This document shows, piece by piece, positions 8,155-17,740 of a stretch of 64,000 bases of DNA. Position 1 is the stretch's first letter. Every line of letters starts with the position of its first letter. The notes under the pieces are model-generated. The model ran no database searches and was not told the origin of the DNA. It was given only the letters and a program-made list of their open reading frames with translations. The stretch covers positions 15,343-79,342 of the forward strand of contig URFZ01000009.1 of assembly GCA_900547165.1 (NCBI GenBank), read 5' to 3'. Source of the DNA: an uncultured Eubacteriales bacterium. GTDB lineage: Bacteria > Bacillota > Clostridia > Oscillospirales > UBA644. The position numbers and the translations under genes were made by a program.

Positions 8155-8910
8155 ATGCCTGCTTTACAAAATTCCTCGTTGTATCCCGTCATTTCATGGT
8201 TTTTCCTCGGATATTTTGTTATTCTCTTCGCCGAGCGCGCTCAAAGTCTCGTGCGCATCAGCCGCTCGTCATTTTCCGCTCTGTACCGCACGGGCTTTGA
8301 CGGCTTTGTCAATACTTTGACGGCGCTTTCTCTTGTCGCCTCCGTTTTGCTGTTGATTTTCGGCAACAAAGGCTTTTGGCAATCGCTTGTCGATTCCGAC
8401 GTCGTTCCCGATTACACCATGCTGACCGTTACCGCCGGTGTTATTCTTGTGTCGGGTATGATGCATACGGAGCATACGATAGCTCCCGTTCAGTTTGCTT
8501 CATACGGCATGCTGATAGTTGCAATGATTTTGCGTACCGTGCAGACCTCGTCGGGCGCGGAGCACCCGTTTATGTTTTGGTATTCGCTTGCTTTTCTGAC
8601 GGTGTTTTCAATGGCAATTCCCGTTATGTACCGCTCGGAAATCTCCCGCGCCGCGCTTTTTCACGTAACAGAGGCTCTTGCGGCGCTGGCGCTGGTCGCC
8701 TGCTTTACGTGGATGCTTAGAGACCTGTTTACGGGGCAGGGAAGCGACCTTTTGCGTTGGATACCCATGATTATAGCCGCAGTTGCAGACGCCGTGATTC
8801 TGGCGATGCGTTGGAGGGAAAAAGTCAATACCTTTGTTCTGATTTTTATTATCCTGTCGGCAGTGGTTTTCGTGGTCGGCAGGGTTGTGTTCGCAACACT
8901 GACTGCATAA
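8155..8910 (+). CDS. Multi-pass membrane protein of unknown function
   Basis: 251 residues with about seven hydrophobic helices and short loops. I see no catalytic motif and do not recognise the family. The frame is open from 8014, but ATG 8155 follows GGAAGG at proper spacing and starts directly before the first membrane segment. It lies 112 bp after the HAD gene and ends at a strong bidirectional terminator, so it may share the topB transcript. A HTEH motif occurs between two helices, but it is not a known metal-site signature as far as I can tell. Confidence 0.65.
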   Translation: MPALQNSSLYPVISWFFLGYFVILFAERAQSLVRISRSSFSALYRTGFDGFVNTLTALSLVASVLLLIFGNKGFWQSLVDSDVVPDYTMLTVTAGVILVSGMMHTEHTIAPVQFASYGMLIVAMILRTVQTSSGAEHPFMFWYSLAFLTVFSMAIPVMYRSEISRAALFHVTEALAALALVACFTWMLRDLFTGQGSDLLRWIPMIIAAVADAVILAMRWREKVNTFVLIFIILSAVVFVVGRVVFATLTA

Positions 8911-8944
8911 CCTCCTGCAGAGCCGCCTACATTGTTTTCCCTTT

Positions 8945-8990
8945 ATAAAGTTTTATCTCCCGCATCGAAATGCGGGAGATAAAACTTTAT
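8945..8990. terminator. Strong bidirectional terminator
   Basis: A perfect 21-bp inverted repeat (8945-8965 with 8970-8990, loop CGAA) with T-rich ends on both strands. It separates the convergent membrane-protein and phosphoribosyltransferase genes. Confidence 0.9.
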
Positions 8991-8996
8991 AGTTGA

Positions 8997-9539
8997 TTAT
9001 TTGGGAAAAACGGGCAGTCTTTCAAGGAAGATGATGTCTTTTCTGTCCGCCGCGTCGCCCTCTGCCAGAACAGCGGCTCTGCCGACGGTTTTGCCTCCCG
9101 CTTTGCTTACAAGCGCCTCAAGCGCTTTGAGCGATTCGCCCGTGCTGATAACGTCGTCGATGATGAGAACTCTTTTTCCCCTCATCTTTTCCGCGTCGTC
9201 CGCGCCGAGATAGAGGGTTTGTATCCTCTGCGTCGTTATCGAACGGACATTGACGCTTATCGGGGAGGGCATATATACTTTTTCGCCTTTTCTTGCGATG
9301 ATGTACTCGTTTTCGCCCTGCTGCTTCGCAAGCTCGTGAATAAGCGGAATGGACTTTGCTTCCGCCGTCAGCATGATATCGTGTTCGGGAAGCAGGGGAA
9401 TGAGCGCTTCCGCGCATTTGACGGTCAATTCAACGTCGCCGAAGATGATAAACGCCGCGATATCAAGACTGTCGCTGACGGGGCAGAGAGGCAATTCTCT
9501 TTCAAGTCCCGCAATGTTCATTTTGTAAGTTTTTTGCAT
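8997..9539 (-). CDS. Phosphoribosyltransferase (adenine PRTase-like)
   Basis: 180 residues. The PRPP-binding motif VLIIDDVISTGES lies near residue 130, the type I phosphoribosyltransferase signature. These enzymes transfer a phosphoribosyl group from PRPP to a purine or related base in salvage, and some members only bind PRPP as regulators. The N-terminal half (LPLCPVSDSLDIAAFI, then TAEAKSIPLIHEL) resembles adenine PRTase-like proteins of Clostridia; the base used is not certain. ATG 9539 is chosen over GTG 9548 because AAGGGTG lies six bases upstream. It follows the rluB-type gene by 17 bp and is probably in its operon. Confidence 0.8.
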   Translation of the reverse strand: MQKTYKMNIAGLERELPLCPVSDSLDIAAFIIFGDVELTVKCAEALIPLLPEHDIMLTAEAKSIPLIHELAKQQGENEYIIARKGEKVYMPSPISVNVRSITTQRIQTLYLGADDAEKMRGKRVLIIDDVISTGESLKALEALVSKAGGKTVGRAAVLAEGDAADRKDIIFLERLPVFPK

Positions 9540-9556
9540 TTGTATCACCCTTTGTT

Positions 9557-10426
9557 TTACTTTTTCTTTTTCTTGTCGCCGAACTGTTTGAGAAAGCGTT
9601 TCTCATAAACGGATTTCGTCGATTTTCTCTGTCTTTGCGCGTATTTCTGCGCCGCGGGGTCGCTTTTTTTGACGTCCTGCGGCTTTTTAATTATTTTTGT
9701 TGCGGGATTTATGCCGACCGACGTAAGCAATTCTTCCGTTTCTTTTGTCGTCAGCGGTCTGTATTCTCCCGGCTGTAAATGCCCGAGCGAAAGATTTCCG
9801 ACAGCGATTCGTTTCAGCAGATGGATTTCAAGCCCGACAGCGTCACACATTCTTCTTATCTGTCTGTTCTTGCCCTCATGAATGGTTATGTGCAGAACCG
9901 TTTTTCCGTCTTTCTGTGCATGTATCTCGACCTGCGCAGGCTGTGTTACATCTCCGTCGTCAAGCGTTACGCCGTTGCGGAGCGTATCCAACTGTTCGTC
10001 CGACGGGTCGCCCTTGACCGTTACTCTGTATGTTTTTTCTATCTCATGCGACGGATGAGTAAGTTTTTGCGCGGTCTCGCCGTCATCTGTCAAAAGCAGC
10101 AGTCCTTCAGAGTCTCTGTCCAGTCTTCCCACGGGGTAAACGCGTCCCTTTATTCCTCCGATAAGGTCTGCCACAACGCTTCTGTCGTCCTGTGCTTTCA
10201 TGGCTGTTATAACGCCTCTCGGCTTGTAAAAGATAAAATATCTCTTGTTCGCAACTTTCAGATGCAGTCTGTGTCCGTCGCAGAAAACGCTGTCTCGTTC
10301 CGGGTCAACGTCCTGACCGATTATTGCGGGTTTTTTGTTGACAAAGACCTTGCCCTCACGGACAAGTTCCTCCGCCGCACGCCGTGAGCAATAGCCGCTC
10401 TCCGCTATGAATTTATGAATTCTCAA
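9557..10426 (-). CDS. rluB: 23S rRNA pseudouridine synthase, RsuA/RluB family
   Basis: 289 residues. An N-terminal S4 RNA-binding domain (RIHKFIAESGYCSRRAAEELV) is followed by the pseudouridine synthase domain with the catalytic Asp in GRLDRDSEGLLLLT and the C-terminal motif GKNRQIRRMCDAVG. Family members isomerise a specific uridine; RluB acts on helix 89 of 23S rRNA, while RsuA and RluE/F are paralogues, so the exact site is inferred. A lysine-rich tail (about 250-289) is an extra likely RNA contact. The start is a TTG at 10426 with AAGGAC upstream. Confidence 0.85.
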   Translation of the reverse strand: MRIHKFIAESGYCSRRAAEELVREGKVFVNKKPAIIGQDVDPERDSVFCDGHRLHLKVANKRYFIFYKPRGVITAMKAQDDRSVVADLIGGIKGRVYPVGRLDRDSEGLLLLTDDGETAQKLTHPSHEIEKTYRVTVKGDPSDEQLDTLRNGVTLDDGDVTQPAQVEIHAQKDGKTVLHITIHEGKNRQIRRMCDAVGLEIHLLKRIAVGNLSLGHLQPGEYRPLTTKETEELLTSVGINPATKIIKKPQDVKKSDPAAQKYAQRQRKSTKSVYEKRFLKQFGDKKKKK

Positions 10427-10467
10427 ATTTAATGCGTCCTTTTCAGATATACTTAATCACAACTTAC

Positions 10468-10496
10468 ATTATACACCAAAATTTTCATTATGGCAA
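10468..10496 (-). promoter_or_regulatory. SigA-type promoter of the rluB-PRTase unit
   Basis: Minus strand: -35 TTGCCA (10496-10491), 17-nt spacer, -10 TATAAT (10473-10468). The -35 overlaps the last codons of the upstream carboxypeptidase gene. Confidence 0.7.
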
Positions 10497-11603
10497 GACC
10501 TTTTTGAAAAGTTGCGAAAGATAATATATAAATCTCTTCGTTCCCGATTTCTCCTCTTCGAGTTCTCCCACGTCGTTTACGGCATAAAGTTCTATCTTTT
10601 GAACGCTCCCGCCGTAATCGAGGACAAGTTCTCCGCCTTTTGTTCCTTTTTCGTAAGGCGCAAAGTAACAGGGAAGCAGGTTTTTCGTTATTTTCGGTTC
10701 AACCGTTTTCCCCGCGCAGGAATATGCATATATCGTTTCCGCATTGGCAAAGATTATTTGTCCGTCGCCGTTCAGCGCGTCGCGTCTTATCGTGTATTCG
10801 CCCTGCTTGTAAAGCACATATCGACTTGAAACCGAAAAGCCGAGGTCAAACATCGCCGCATGGTCGCGCCAGTCGTTCGGGTCGTTCAGCGTGACGTTTA
10901 CAAGCACCGTGCCGTCCCTTTCCGCCGCGGAAACAAGACAGCGCCCCGCCGCCTTGGTGAAACCCGTTTTAACGCCTATCGCGCCGTCGTAGGACGAAAG
11001 CAGTCTGTTTGAGTTTGTTATCGTTATGTTCCCGTATTCAAGATGTCGGCTCTTTGACGAAACAAGATTTCTGAACGCTGTGTTGTCTAGTGCATATACG
11101 GCTATCTTTGCCAACTCCCGTGCCGTTGTGTAGTGTCCGTCCGCGGGCATTCCGTTGGGGTTGACGAAATGCGTTGACGTCAGTCCGAGCGCCGCCGCCT
11201 TCTCATTCATTTTTTCGGCAAATTTTTCCGAGGATCCCGCAACATTTTCAGCAATCACAACAGCCGCGTCGTTTGCGGAACGGAGCATCAGCATGGAAAG
11301 TAGGTCTTTCATTTTTATTTTTTCGCCTTTTATCAGACCGAGTTGCGAGCCGCCCTCATTTGCCGCCCGTTCCGATACCGTGCAGACCTTTTCGGGGTCG
11401 GCTTCTTCTATCGCGATTATCGCTGTCATTATTTTTGTCGTGCTTGCAGGCGGAAGTTTCGCGTCCGCGTTTTTTTCGTATATGACGTTTCCCGTAACCG
11501 CGTTGACCGTTATCGCGCTCTGCGCCGAGATTGCAAACGTCGCTTTGATGTGCAGCGCAAACACGAATATAAAAGTCAGAATGAAAGATATGTATTTCTT
11601 CAT
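10488..11603 (-). CDS. dacF: D-alanyl-D-alanine carboxypeptidase (PBP5/DacF type)
   Basis: 371 residues. A signal peptide (1-24) is followed by the penicillin-binding S11 domain with all three active-site motifs: STTK in PPASTTKIMTA, SAN in RSANDAAV and KTG in GVKTGFT. A C-terminal beta domain and a weakly amphipathic end follow. The enzyme removes the terminal D-Ala of peptidoglycan pentapeptides outside the membrane and so controls cross-linking; in spore formers DacF and DacB also shape cortex. Which paralogue this is cannot be settled here. ATG with TTAGGAG upstream; divergent from the alkylation-repair gene. Confidence 0.88.
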   Translation of the reverse strand: MKKYISFILTFIFVFALHIKATFAISAQSAITVNAVTGNVIYEKNADAKLPPASTTKIMTAIIAIEEADPEKVCTVSERAANEGGSQLGLIKGEKIKMKDLLSMLMLRSANDAAVVIAENVAGSSEKFAEKMNEKAAALGLTSTHFVNPNGMPADGHYTTARELAKIAVYALDNTAFRNLVSSKSRHLEYGNITITNSNRLLSSYDGAIGVKTGFTKAAGRCLVSAAERDGTVLVNVTLNDPNDWRDHAAMFDLGFSVSSRYVLYKQGEYTIRRDALNGDGQIIFANAETIYAYSCAGKTVEPKITKNLLPCYFAPYEKGTKGGELVLDYGGSVQKIELYAVNDVGELEEEKSGTKRFIYYLSQLFKKVLP

Positions 11604-11694
11604 TTTTCCAAAACTCCTAACTTCGGCTGTGTATGCTCAGCCTGACCTTTGATAATGTTTATGCTTTTGCCTTATTTAATATGTCGTAATTATA

Positions 11695-11723
11695 TTGACT
11701 TTCCGATGTTTTTATTGTATAAT
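11695..11723 (+). promoter_or_regulatory. SigA promoter of the AlkD-like gene
   Basis: -35 TTGACT (11695-11700), 17-nt spacer, -10 TATAAT (11718-11723), followed by AAGGAG before the ATG at 11754. Confidence 0.8.
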
Positions 11724-11753
11724 AGTGATACTTAGTAATATAAGGAGAAACCT

Positions 11754-12449
11754 ATGGTTTCAACGGAAAAAGTCAGAGCGGATCTGCTTGCGATGAAAGA
11801 TGATAAGTTCGCCGAGTTTACACGAAAACTCATACCCACCACAGCGCCCGAAAAAATTATCGGCGTCCGCGCTCCGCTTCTTCGCGCTTATGCAAAAGGA
11901 CTGCGAGCAAGCGAGGTCGAGACCGAATTTCTGAACTCGTTACCTCACGTTTATCTGGAAGAAAATACGCTCCACGGGCTTCTTATCTCCAACTTGAAAG
12001 ATCCCGCCGCGATTATTGACCGTCTCGACGCTTTTCTGCCGTTTGTCGATAATTGGGCGACCTGCGACGCGATAAGCCCGAAAAATCTTGCAAAAAATCT
12101 TGAAGTGCTTGCGGCAAAAGCAACCGCATGGCTCAAATCGGATAAAACATATACCGTTCGGTGCGGCGTAAATATGTTTATGCAATTCTTTCTCGGAGAG
12201 AATTTCAAAGTCGAATATGCCGAGCAAATCGCCGCGATACGTTCCGATGAATATTACGTCAGAATGGGTGTTGCGTGGTATTTTGCAACCGCGCTTGCAA
12301 AGAATTACGAAGAAACGCTGCCTTTCATAGCAGGCAAAAAACTCGACATATGGACGCACAATAAAACTATTCAAAAAGCGATCGAAAGTTTTCGCGTGAC
12401 AGAGGCACATAAAGCGGTCTTGCGGAAATATAAGATAAAAAACAATTAA
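11754..12449 (+). CDS. DNA alkylation repair protein-like (AlkD/ALK, HEAT-like fold)
   Basis: 231 residues, almost all helical, matching the DNA_alkylation_repair (PF08713) family: IGVRAPLLRAYAK near the N-terminus, a central DNWATCDAISPK segment, then YVRMGVAWYFATALAK and a C-terminal IQKAIESFRV. Founding members AlkC and AlkD excise N3- and N7-alkylated purines with HEAT repeats that wrap DNA. The DNWATCD...WYFAT pattern belongs to the large gut-Firmicute branch whose activity is mostly untested, so glycosylase activity is inferred. It has its own promoter and strong RBS. Confidence 0.82.
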   Translation: MVSTEKVRADLLAMKDDKFAEFTRKLIPTTAPEKIIGVRAPLLRAYAKGLRASEVETEFLNSLPHVYLEENTLHGLLISNLKDPAAIIDRLDAFLPFVDNWATCDAISPKNLAKNLEVLAAKATAWLKSDKTYTVRCGVNMFMQFFLGENFKVEYAEQIAAIRSDEYYVRMGVAWYFATALAKNYEETLPFIAGKKLDIWTHNKTIQKAIESFRVTEAHKAVLRKYKIKNN

Positions 12450-12503
12450 ACAGTAAAATAACCTCACCCCATTGACAGAACATTTTAGGTTCGGGAGAAA
12501 AAC

Positions 12504-15500
12504 ATGAAGAGAAAACTTATCGTATTGATTGCCGCCGTGCTTGCGGTCTGCTGTATGGCGGGGCTGCTTTCGGGCTGTTCCGTAATCGTCAGAAATGTCG
12601 AGTACATAGACCTTGCGGGGCAGGGCGCTTCCGCCGAGTATTCATTTGTTGATGAAAGTCTCGAGGCGGAACGGTTGTACCCCGTGTCAAAGGGCGGTAC
12701 GGTGTATTATGTCAGCGCGGAGGGTGACGACGCAAACGACGGTATTACTCCCGAAACGCCGATAAAGACTCTTTCAAAAGCGTCTTCGCTTTCGCTCAAA
12801 GCGGGCGACTCCGTGCTTTTCAGAAAAGGCGATACGTTTGTCGGCAACTTGCGTTATTCGGATCTTGAAGGTTCAAAAGAGAATCCGATAACGATAGCGT
12901 CTTACGGAGAGGGTGACAATCGTCCCATATTTACAAACGGGAATGAAACTTTGCGAGGCGGAGATATTGTCGGTATTTATAACTCCCGCGGCGTTGTTGT
13001 AAGAGATTTGAAGATAGATGCTTATGCGTCAAGTTCTGCTCATGGCAGTCCTGCAGTAAGAGGTATTGCTTATGAATACAAAAAAGCAATAGACAATCCG
13101 AATCTTGATATTTATATCGTAAACAATATTATTCGGGGACATGATATTACGGGCGAATATCCCGACACGGATTCTTACATTTACGGAATTACCGGTTATG
13201 TTTGGGCAAATAGAACATTGGATTATGCGACGGATATATATATTCTTAACAATGATGTAAGTTATGTCGGACTTAACGGTATCCAAATGAGAGGTGACTA
13301 TTCACAGGATTCCGATGATGACGACACTTATTCCAAAAACATCCGCAAATGTTACAAGGGCGTTCACCTTGACGGTAATACCGTTCACCATATCGGTCAG
13401 ATAGGCATGTATATCTGCGGCGGCAAGAACTGCACAATGGACAGAAACCTCGTTTATCAGACAAGTATAGTCAAGGAACGCGCTTTTATGGACGGTCAGT
13501 GCGGTATGATGTATATAAAAAGTGAACATTCCTCCGCAAGGTACAATATTATATACGATGCTTATGACGCGGGCGCAGGCATTGACGGAATGGGATTTGA
13601 CATTGACTGGAAGACCGATTATATAACGCTTGAATATAATTACATATCAAATTGCCTCGGCAGCGGTATCGGAACTCTGTCAAATCTGAACAGTACGATA
13701 GCGCATAACCGATTGGAAGGCAACCTCGGTGCCACAAACCATACAGGGTCACTCACATTGGGTAATTTGGGAGGCGATGTGTTCGGTGCCCATATTTATG
13801 ATAACCTTATATATCAGACAACCAGATCGGCTCCCGCATTCAGAGCCTTCCATGAGGGCGGCAATAAAAAATTCACCGGTTGCGAATTTGTCGGTAACCA
13901 TATAGTATTGAAAGCGGACGTCGATCCCTCGACATACTTCTGGGTAAATATAAATTCTTCCGTTCAATTTTATAAAATTGCCGAGAACAAATACTATTCC
14001 GTTTCGCCTGACACTTCGTTCAAGGCTTCCGACCGAACTGCAAAGAAGTATTTGAATTTTGAAGAGGGCGCACAGGTATATAAGGCGGGCGCGGGCTCTC
14101 CGTTTTCGTCATGGCAGAAACGCGACCTCGGTTCGACTTATGAGATGAGAAGCGATGATGCACCGTCAAAAGTCAAGGGCGTTACCTGCACTTATGAAAA
14201 CGGCAAGTTGCTGCTGAATATAGCTGGCGATATGTCCGATGTATGGCATTACAACATTTACAAAGTAGGATATAATGAATCCGCGTCATATCGCAATATG
14301 ATAGGTCAGACGGAAAGCAACACTTTTGAATATGACGTACCGTATACAGGCGACTTTTTCATTATCGTTCAGCCCGAGTCGAACCAGGGCATTTACGGTG
14401 AGGGAATGAAAATCAGAGTGAATATAGGCAATAAAAAAGGTTACAGCGACCTTGCGGGCAAAGAGGCTTCAGCCGTATATGCGTTTACGGATAAAAACCT
14501 CGGTGAAGAACAGTTGTATCCCGTGTCAAAGGGCGGCACCGTGTATTATGTCAGCTCGGAGGGCGACGACTCAAACGACGGGTTGACACCCGAAACCCCG
14601 ATAAAAACACTTTCAAAAGCGTCTTCGCTTTCGCTCAAAGCGGGCGATTCCGTGCTTTTCAGGAAAGGCGATACGTTCACAGGTAGTTTGTCCTATTCAA
14701 ACCTTGACGGAACAAAAGAGAATCCCATAACTTTTGCATCATACGGCGACGGTGACGAACGACCCGTTATAACGAACGGAAACGAGATCCTGCGAGGAGG
14801 AAACATTATAAATGTTCAGAACTCGTCGGGTGTCGTCATAAGAGATTTGCAGGTGAATGCTTATGCGTCAAGTTCCGCACACAACGGAACGCGCGTGACC
14901 GGCATAGGTTACGGTGTCGGAGTGGCAAGAGAAGAAAGTTATCACGACATTTACATCGTCAACAATGTTCTTCGTGCCTATGATTTCAGCGGCGAATATC
15001 CCGACGCGGACTCGAACGCATACGGCATAAGTGTTGGCGGATGGGACGGTACTGTCAAAGAAAGTCTTACCGGCGTACATATTCTCAAAAACGATGTCAG
15101 TTACTTCGGACGTGTCGGTATAATTGCAAGCGGAACAGTTCCCGACAATGACGATTATAACCGCACGGCACGCAAAAAGATTTCGGATATCCACATAGAC
15201 GGCAATACCGTTCATCATATCGGTCAGATAGGTATGTATATCATGGGCGGTGTGAATTGCACCATGGACAGAAACCTTGTTTATCAGACAGGAATCGCAA
15301 CGGAGCGCGGCGGGATTGACGGTCAATGCGGTATTATGTATATCACAAGTGAATATTCTGTCTGCCGATACAATGTCGTTTATGATATATATGCAGCAGG
15401 TTCGCGGTTTGATGCGATGGGTATAGATGTGGACTGGAACACCGACAACATAACCGTTGAATACAATCTTTGCTATAATTGCCTCGGTGACGGAATCGGA

Positions 15501-16289
15501 ACAATGGCAACCCAGAACAGCATTATAGCACATAACAGGATAGAAGACAGTCAGGGTGCGACCAATCATAATGCCTCAATAGGCGTCAGCAACTATATTG
15601 ACAGAAACTGGCCTTTGACGGAAGAAGTTTTCTCCGTAATCAACTGCCGCATCTATGACAATCTTATTCTTCACACAAATCCCAATGTTTGCGTTTTCAG
15701 ATGTATTGCAGATAACGGCATACCTAAATGGGAGAAAAACGAATTTGTCTCAAACCATATCGTTTTGCGGGCGGAAGACAATATTTCGGAGTTCTATTGG
15801 ATAAGAGTACCCACACCTCTCAGATGGTATAAATTTGCGGATAACAAATATTATTCGTCTTTCCCGGACAGCTCGTTCAAAGTGTTTGACAAATCAACCA
15901 AAAAGTATATAAACACAGAAGAGGGCGCACAGATATACAAAGCGGGAACCGGTTCTCCGTTTTCGTCATGGCAGAAACGCGATCTCGGCTCGACTTACGA
16001 GATGAGATGCGACAGCGCTCCGTCAAAAGTCGAAAACGTTACCTGCACTTATGAAAACGGCAAATTGCTGCTGAATATATCGGGCGATATGTCCGACGTA
16101 TGGCACTACAATATTTACAAGGTCGGATATGATGAATCCGCATCGTATCTTAATATGATAGGTCAGACGGAAAGCAGCACTTTTGAATATGAAGTGCCGC
16201 ACAACGGCGAGTTTTACATCATCGTTCAGCCAGAATCCAATCAGGGCATTTACGGTGAAGGCTTCAAAATTAAGATAAACATAGACTGA
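12504..16289 (+). CDS. Lipoprotein with two tandem right-handed parallel beta-helix modules
   Basis: 1261 residues. The N-terminus is a lipoprotein signal with lipobox LSGC, so Cys25 should be lipid-anchored outside the membrane. Residues about 33-645 and 646-1261 are two copies of one module; the match LYPVSKGGTVYYVS recurs 1839 bp (613 codons) later, and many blocks are nearly identical. Each module starts with a DUF1565-like entry segment (DGxTPETPIKTLSKASSL), continues into beta-helix coils rich in YIVNN/DGNTVHHIGQIGMYI motifs, and ends with a small Ig/FN3-like domain (EMRxDxAPSKV...FYIIVQPESNQGIYGEG). Proteins of this fold often bind or cleave acidic or complex polysaccharides; no catalytic residues could be assigned. 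RBS GGGAG precedes the ATG. Confidence 0.8.
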   Translation: MKRKLIVLIAAVLAVCCMAGLLSGCSVIVRNVEYIDLAGQGASAEYSFVDESLEAERLYPVSKGGTVYYVSAEGDDANDGITPETPIKTLSKASSLSLKAGDSVLFRKGDTFVGNLRYSDLEGSKENPITIASYGEGDNRPIFTNGNETLRGGDIVGIYNSRGVVVRDLKIDAYASSSAHGSPAVRGIAYEYKKAIDNPNLDIYIVNNIIRGHDITGEYPDTDSYIYGITGYVWANRTLDYATDIYILNNDVSYVGLNGIQMRGDYSQDSDDDDTYSKNIRKCYKGVHLDGNTVHHIGQIGMYICGGKNCTMDRNLVYQTSIVKERAFMDGQCGMMYIKSEHSSARYNIIYDAYDAGAGIDGMGFDIDWKTDYITLEYNYISNCLGSGIGTLSNLNSTIAHNRLEGNLGATNHTGSLTLGNLGGDVFGAHIYDNLIYQTTRSAPAFRAFHEGGNKKFTGCEFVGNHIVLKADVDPSTYFWVNINSSVQFYKIAENKYYSVSPDTSFKASDRTAKKYLNFEEGAQVYKAGAGSPFSSWQKRDLGSTYEMRSDDAPSKVKGVTCTYENGKLLLNIAGDMSDVWHYNIYKVGYNESASYRNMIGQTESNTFEYDVPYTGDFFIIVQPESNQGIYGEGMKIRVNIGNKKGYSDLAGKEASAVYAFTDKNLGEEQLYPVSKGGTVYYVSSEGDDSNDGLTPETPIKTLSKASSLSLKAGDSVLFRKGDTFTGSLSYSNLDGTKENPITFASYGDGDERPVITNGNEILRGGNIINVQNSSGVVIRDLQVNAYASSSAHNGTRVTGIGYGVGVAREESYHDIYIVNNVLRAYDFSGEYPDADSNAYGISVGGWDGTVKESLTGVHILKNDVSYFGRVGIIASGTVPDNDDYNRTARKKISDIHIDGNTVHHIGQIGMYIMGGVNCTMDRNLVYQTGIATERGGIDGQCGIMYITSEYSVCRYNVVYDIYAAGSRFDAMGIDVDWNTDNITVEYNLCYNCLGDGIGTMATQNSIIAHNRIEDSQGATNHNASIGVSNYIDRNWPLTEEVFSVINCRIYDNLILHTNPNVCVFRCIADNGIPKWEKNEFVSNHIVLRAEDNISEFYWIRVPTPLRWYKFADNKYYSSFPDSSFKVFDKSTKKYINTEEGAQIYKAGTGSPFSSWQKRDLGSTYEMRCDSAPSKVENVTCTYENGKLLLNISGDMSDVWHYNIYKVGYDESASYLNMIGQTESSTFEYEVPHNGEFYIIVQPESNQGIYGEGFKIKINID

Positions 16290-16363
16290 TAGTAAATAAG
16301 AGCGGCAGGCAAAGTCCCGTCGCTCTTGTTTTTGTGAAAAAGGAAAAACATACATTTCCGAAT

Positions 16364-16717
16364 TTATTTTTTTCGGGATCTGAATATCAATGCAACAAGA
16401 CACCCGAAAACTATCGCCGCGCAAATTCCCGCGGAAGCCGCCGTCAGCCCGCCCGTAAAGATGCCGAGCAGGCCTTTTTCGTCAACCGCATTTTTTACTC
16501 CCTCGGCAAGCGCAAAACCAAAGCCCGTCAGCGGCACTTTTGCGCCCGCTTTTGCAAATTCGGCAAACGGTTTATATAGTCCTGCCGCACCGAGGAAAAC
16601 GCCCGCTACAACATATCCGACAAGGATTCTCGCGGGCGTCAGTTTTGTTTTGTCGAGAAGTATCTGCCCTATGACGCACAGAAGTCCTCCGAACAAAAAA
16701 GTCCATAAATAAGCCAT
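16364..16717 (-). CDS. spoVAE: Stage V sporulation protein AE (SpoVAE/AEB)
   Basis: 117 residues, four hydrophobic helices, with GQILLDKTKLTPARILVGYV and LTGFGFALAEGVKNAV typical of SpoVAE(b). SpoVA proteins form the membrane channel that moves calcium-dipicolinic acid into the forespore and out at germination. It is the last gene of spoVAC-D-E, 12 bp after spoVAD. ATG 16717 is preferred over TTG 16723 because AGGGG lies at better spacing. The minimal C-D-E set, without AA, AB or AF, is usual in Clostridia. Confidence 0.9.
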   Translation of the reverse strand: MAYLWTFLFGGLLCVIGQILLDKTKLTPARILVGYVVAGVFLGAAGLYKPFAEFAKAGAKVPLTGFGFALAEGVKNAVDEKGLLGIFTGGLTAASAGICAAIVFGCLVALIFRSRKK

Positions 16718-16729
16718 TTTCAAACGCCC

Positions 16730-17740
16730 CTAAATCGTCAGCCTTATCAGGTGTGAAATCGCGGGAATGCTTTCGCCCTGCTGGTTTGTTGTCGGACTCA
16801 TCAGCGCACCCGTCGCCGCAACAAGAACATTTTTATAAAGTCCCGCCTGCATTTGCGGTAAAACGTATGCCGCAAGCACGCTTGCGCAACAGCCGCACCC
16901 CGAACCGCCCGCGTGAACGTCCTGCTTGTCGGCATCAAAAATCATCATTCCGCAATCGAGATAATTTGCTCCGAGAGAGATATTCTCCCTTTCGAGAAGC
17001 GTTTTGACAAGTTCGTGCCCGATACTTCCGAGGTCACCCGTCAGAATAAGGTCGTAACTGTCCGGCGAGGTCTTTGTGTCTCTGAAATACTTCTTCAACG
17101 TGTCTGCCGCCGCAGGTGCCATAGCCGCGCCCATATTGTTTATATCGCTGATACCCATATCAATTATCGTTCCGGGACAAAACGCCGAAATTTTAGGCAT
17201 GTTCGGTATATCTTCGTCCGTCAGCAACAAACAGCCCGACCCCGTTACCGTCCATTGCGCCGACGGCGGACGCACCGAGCCGTAATTGAGCGGGTAACGG
17301 TATTGCCTTTCCGCCGTGCAGAAATGACTGCTTGTTATTGCCACGGCTCGCTTTGCAAAGTTGCCGTCTATCGTCATCGCCGCGATTATCGCCGCTTCAA
17401 TGACCGTAGAACACGCTCCGTACAGTCCAAAATAACCAGCCCCGCGATCACGGCTGCCGTAAGCCGAACTGACGCACTGATTGAGCAGATCACCTGCGAA
17501 AATGAAGTCAACATCTTCGTCGCGCAGGTTTGCTTTTTCGAAGACACGGTTCATCGCCTCCTTTTGCATTTGCGCTTCTGCTTTTTCGTATGTCTCCTGT
17601 CCGAAATATTCGTCGTTTGAATACAAATCAAAGTATTTGCCGAGCGGTCCCTCTTTTTCTTTCTGCCCGACTATTGCCTGCCATGCGCCGACGGTGACAG
17701 CAGACGATGGAATATAGGTGTTTTTTCCTGCTTTTTTCAT
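16730..17740 (-). CDS. spoVAD: Stage V sporulation protein AD (SpoVAD)
   Basis: 336 residues with the thiolase-like fold of SpoVAD. It is the soluble, dipicolinate-binding component on the inner spore membrane. Typical segments are seen: NTYIPSSAVTVGAW and FAGDLLNQCVSSAYG, then a Cys-rich GGSGCGCCASV near the C-terminus. Length fits the family (about 335-340). The ATG overlaps the spoVAC stop in ATGA, so translation is coupled. The family is close in fold to ketoacyl synthases but is not a condensing enzyme. Confidence 0.95.
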   Translation of the reverse strand: MKKAGKNTYIPSSAVTVGAWQAIVGQKEKEGPLGKYFDLYSNDEYFGQETYEKAEAQMQKEAMNRVFEKANLRDEDVDFIFAGDLLNQCVSSAYGSRDRGAGYFGLYGACSTVIEAAIIAAMTIDGNFAKRAVAITSSHFCTAERQYRYPLNYGSVRPPSAQWTVTGSGCLLLTDEDIPNMPKISAFCPGTIIDMGISDINNMGAAMAPAAADTLKKYFRDTKTSPDSYDLILTGDLGSIGHELVKTLLERENISLGANYLDCGMMIFDADKQDVHAGGSGCGCCASVLAAYVLPQMQAGLYKNVLVAATGALMSPTTNQQGESIPAISHLIRLTI

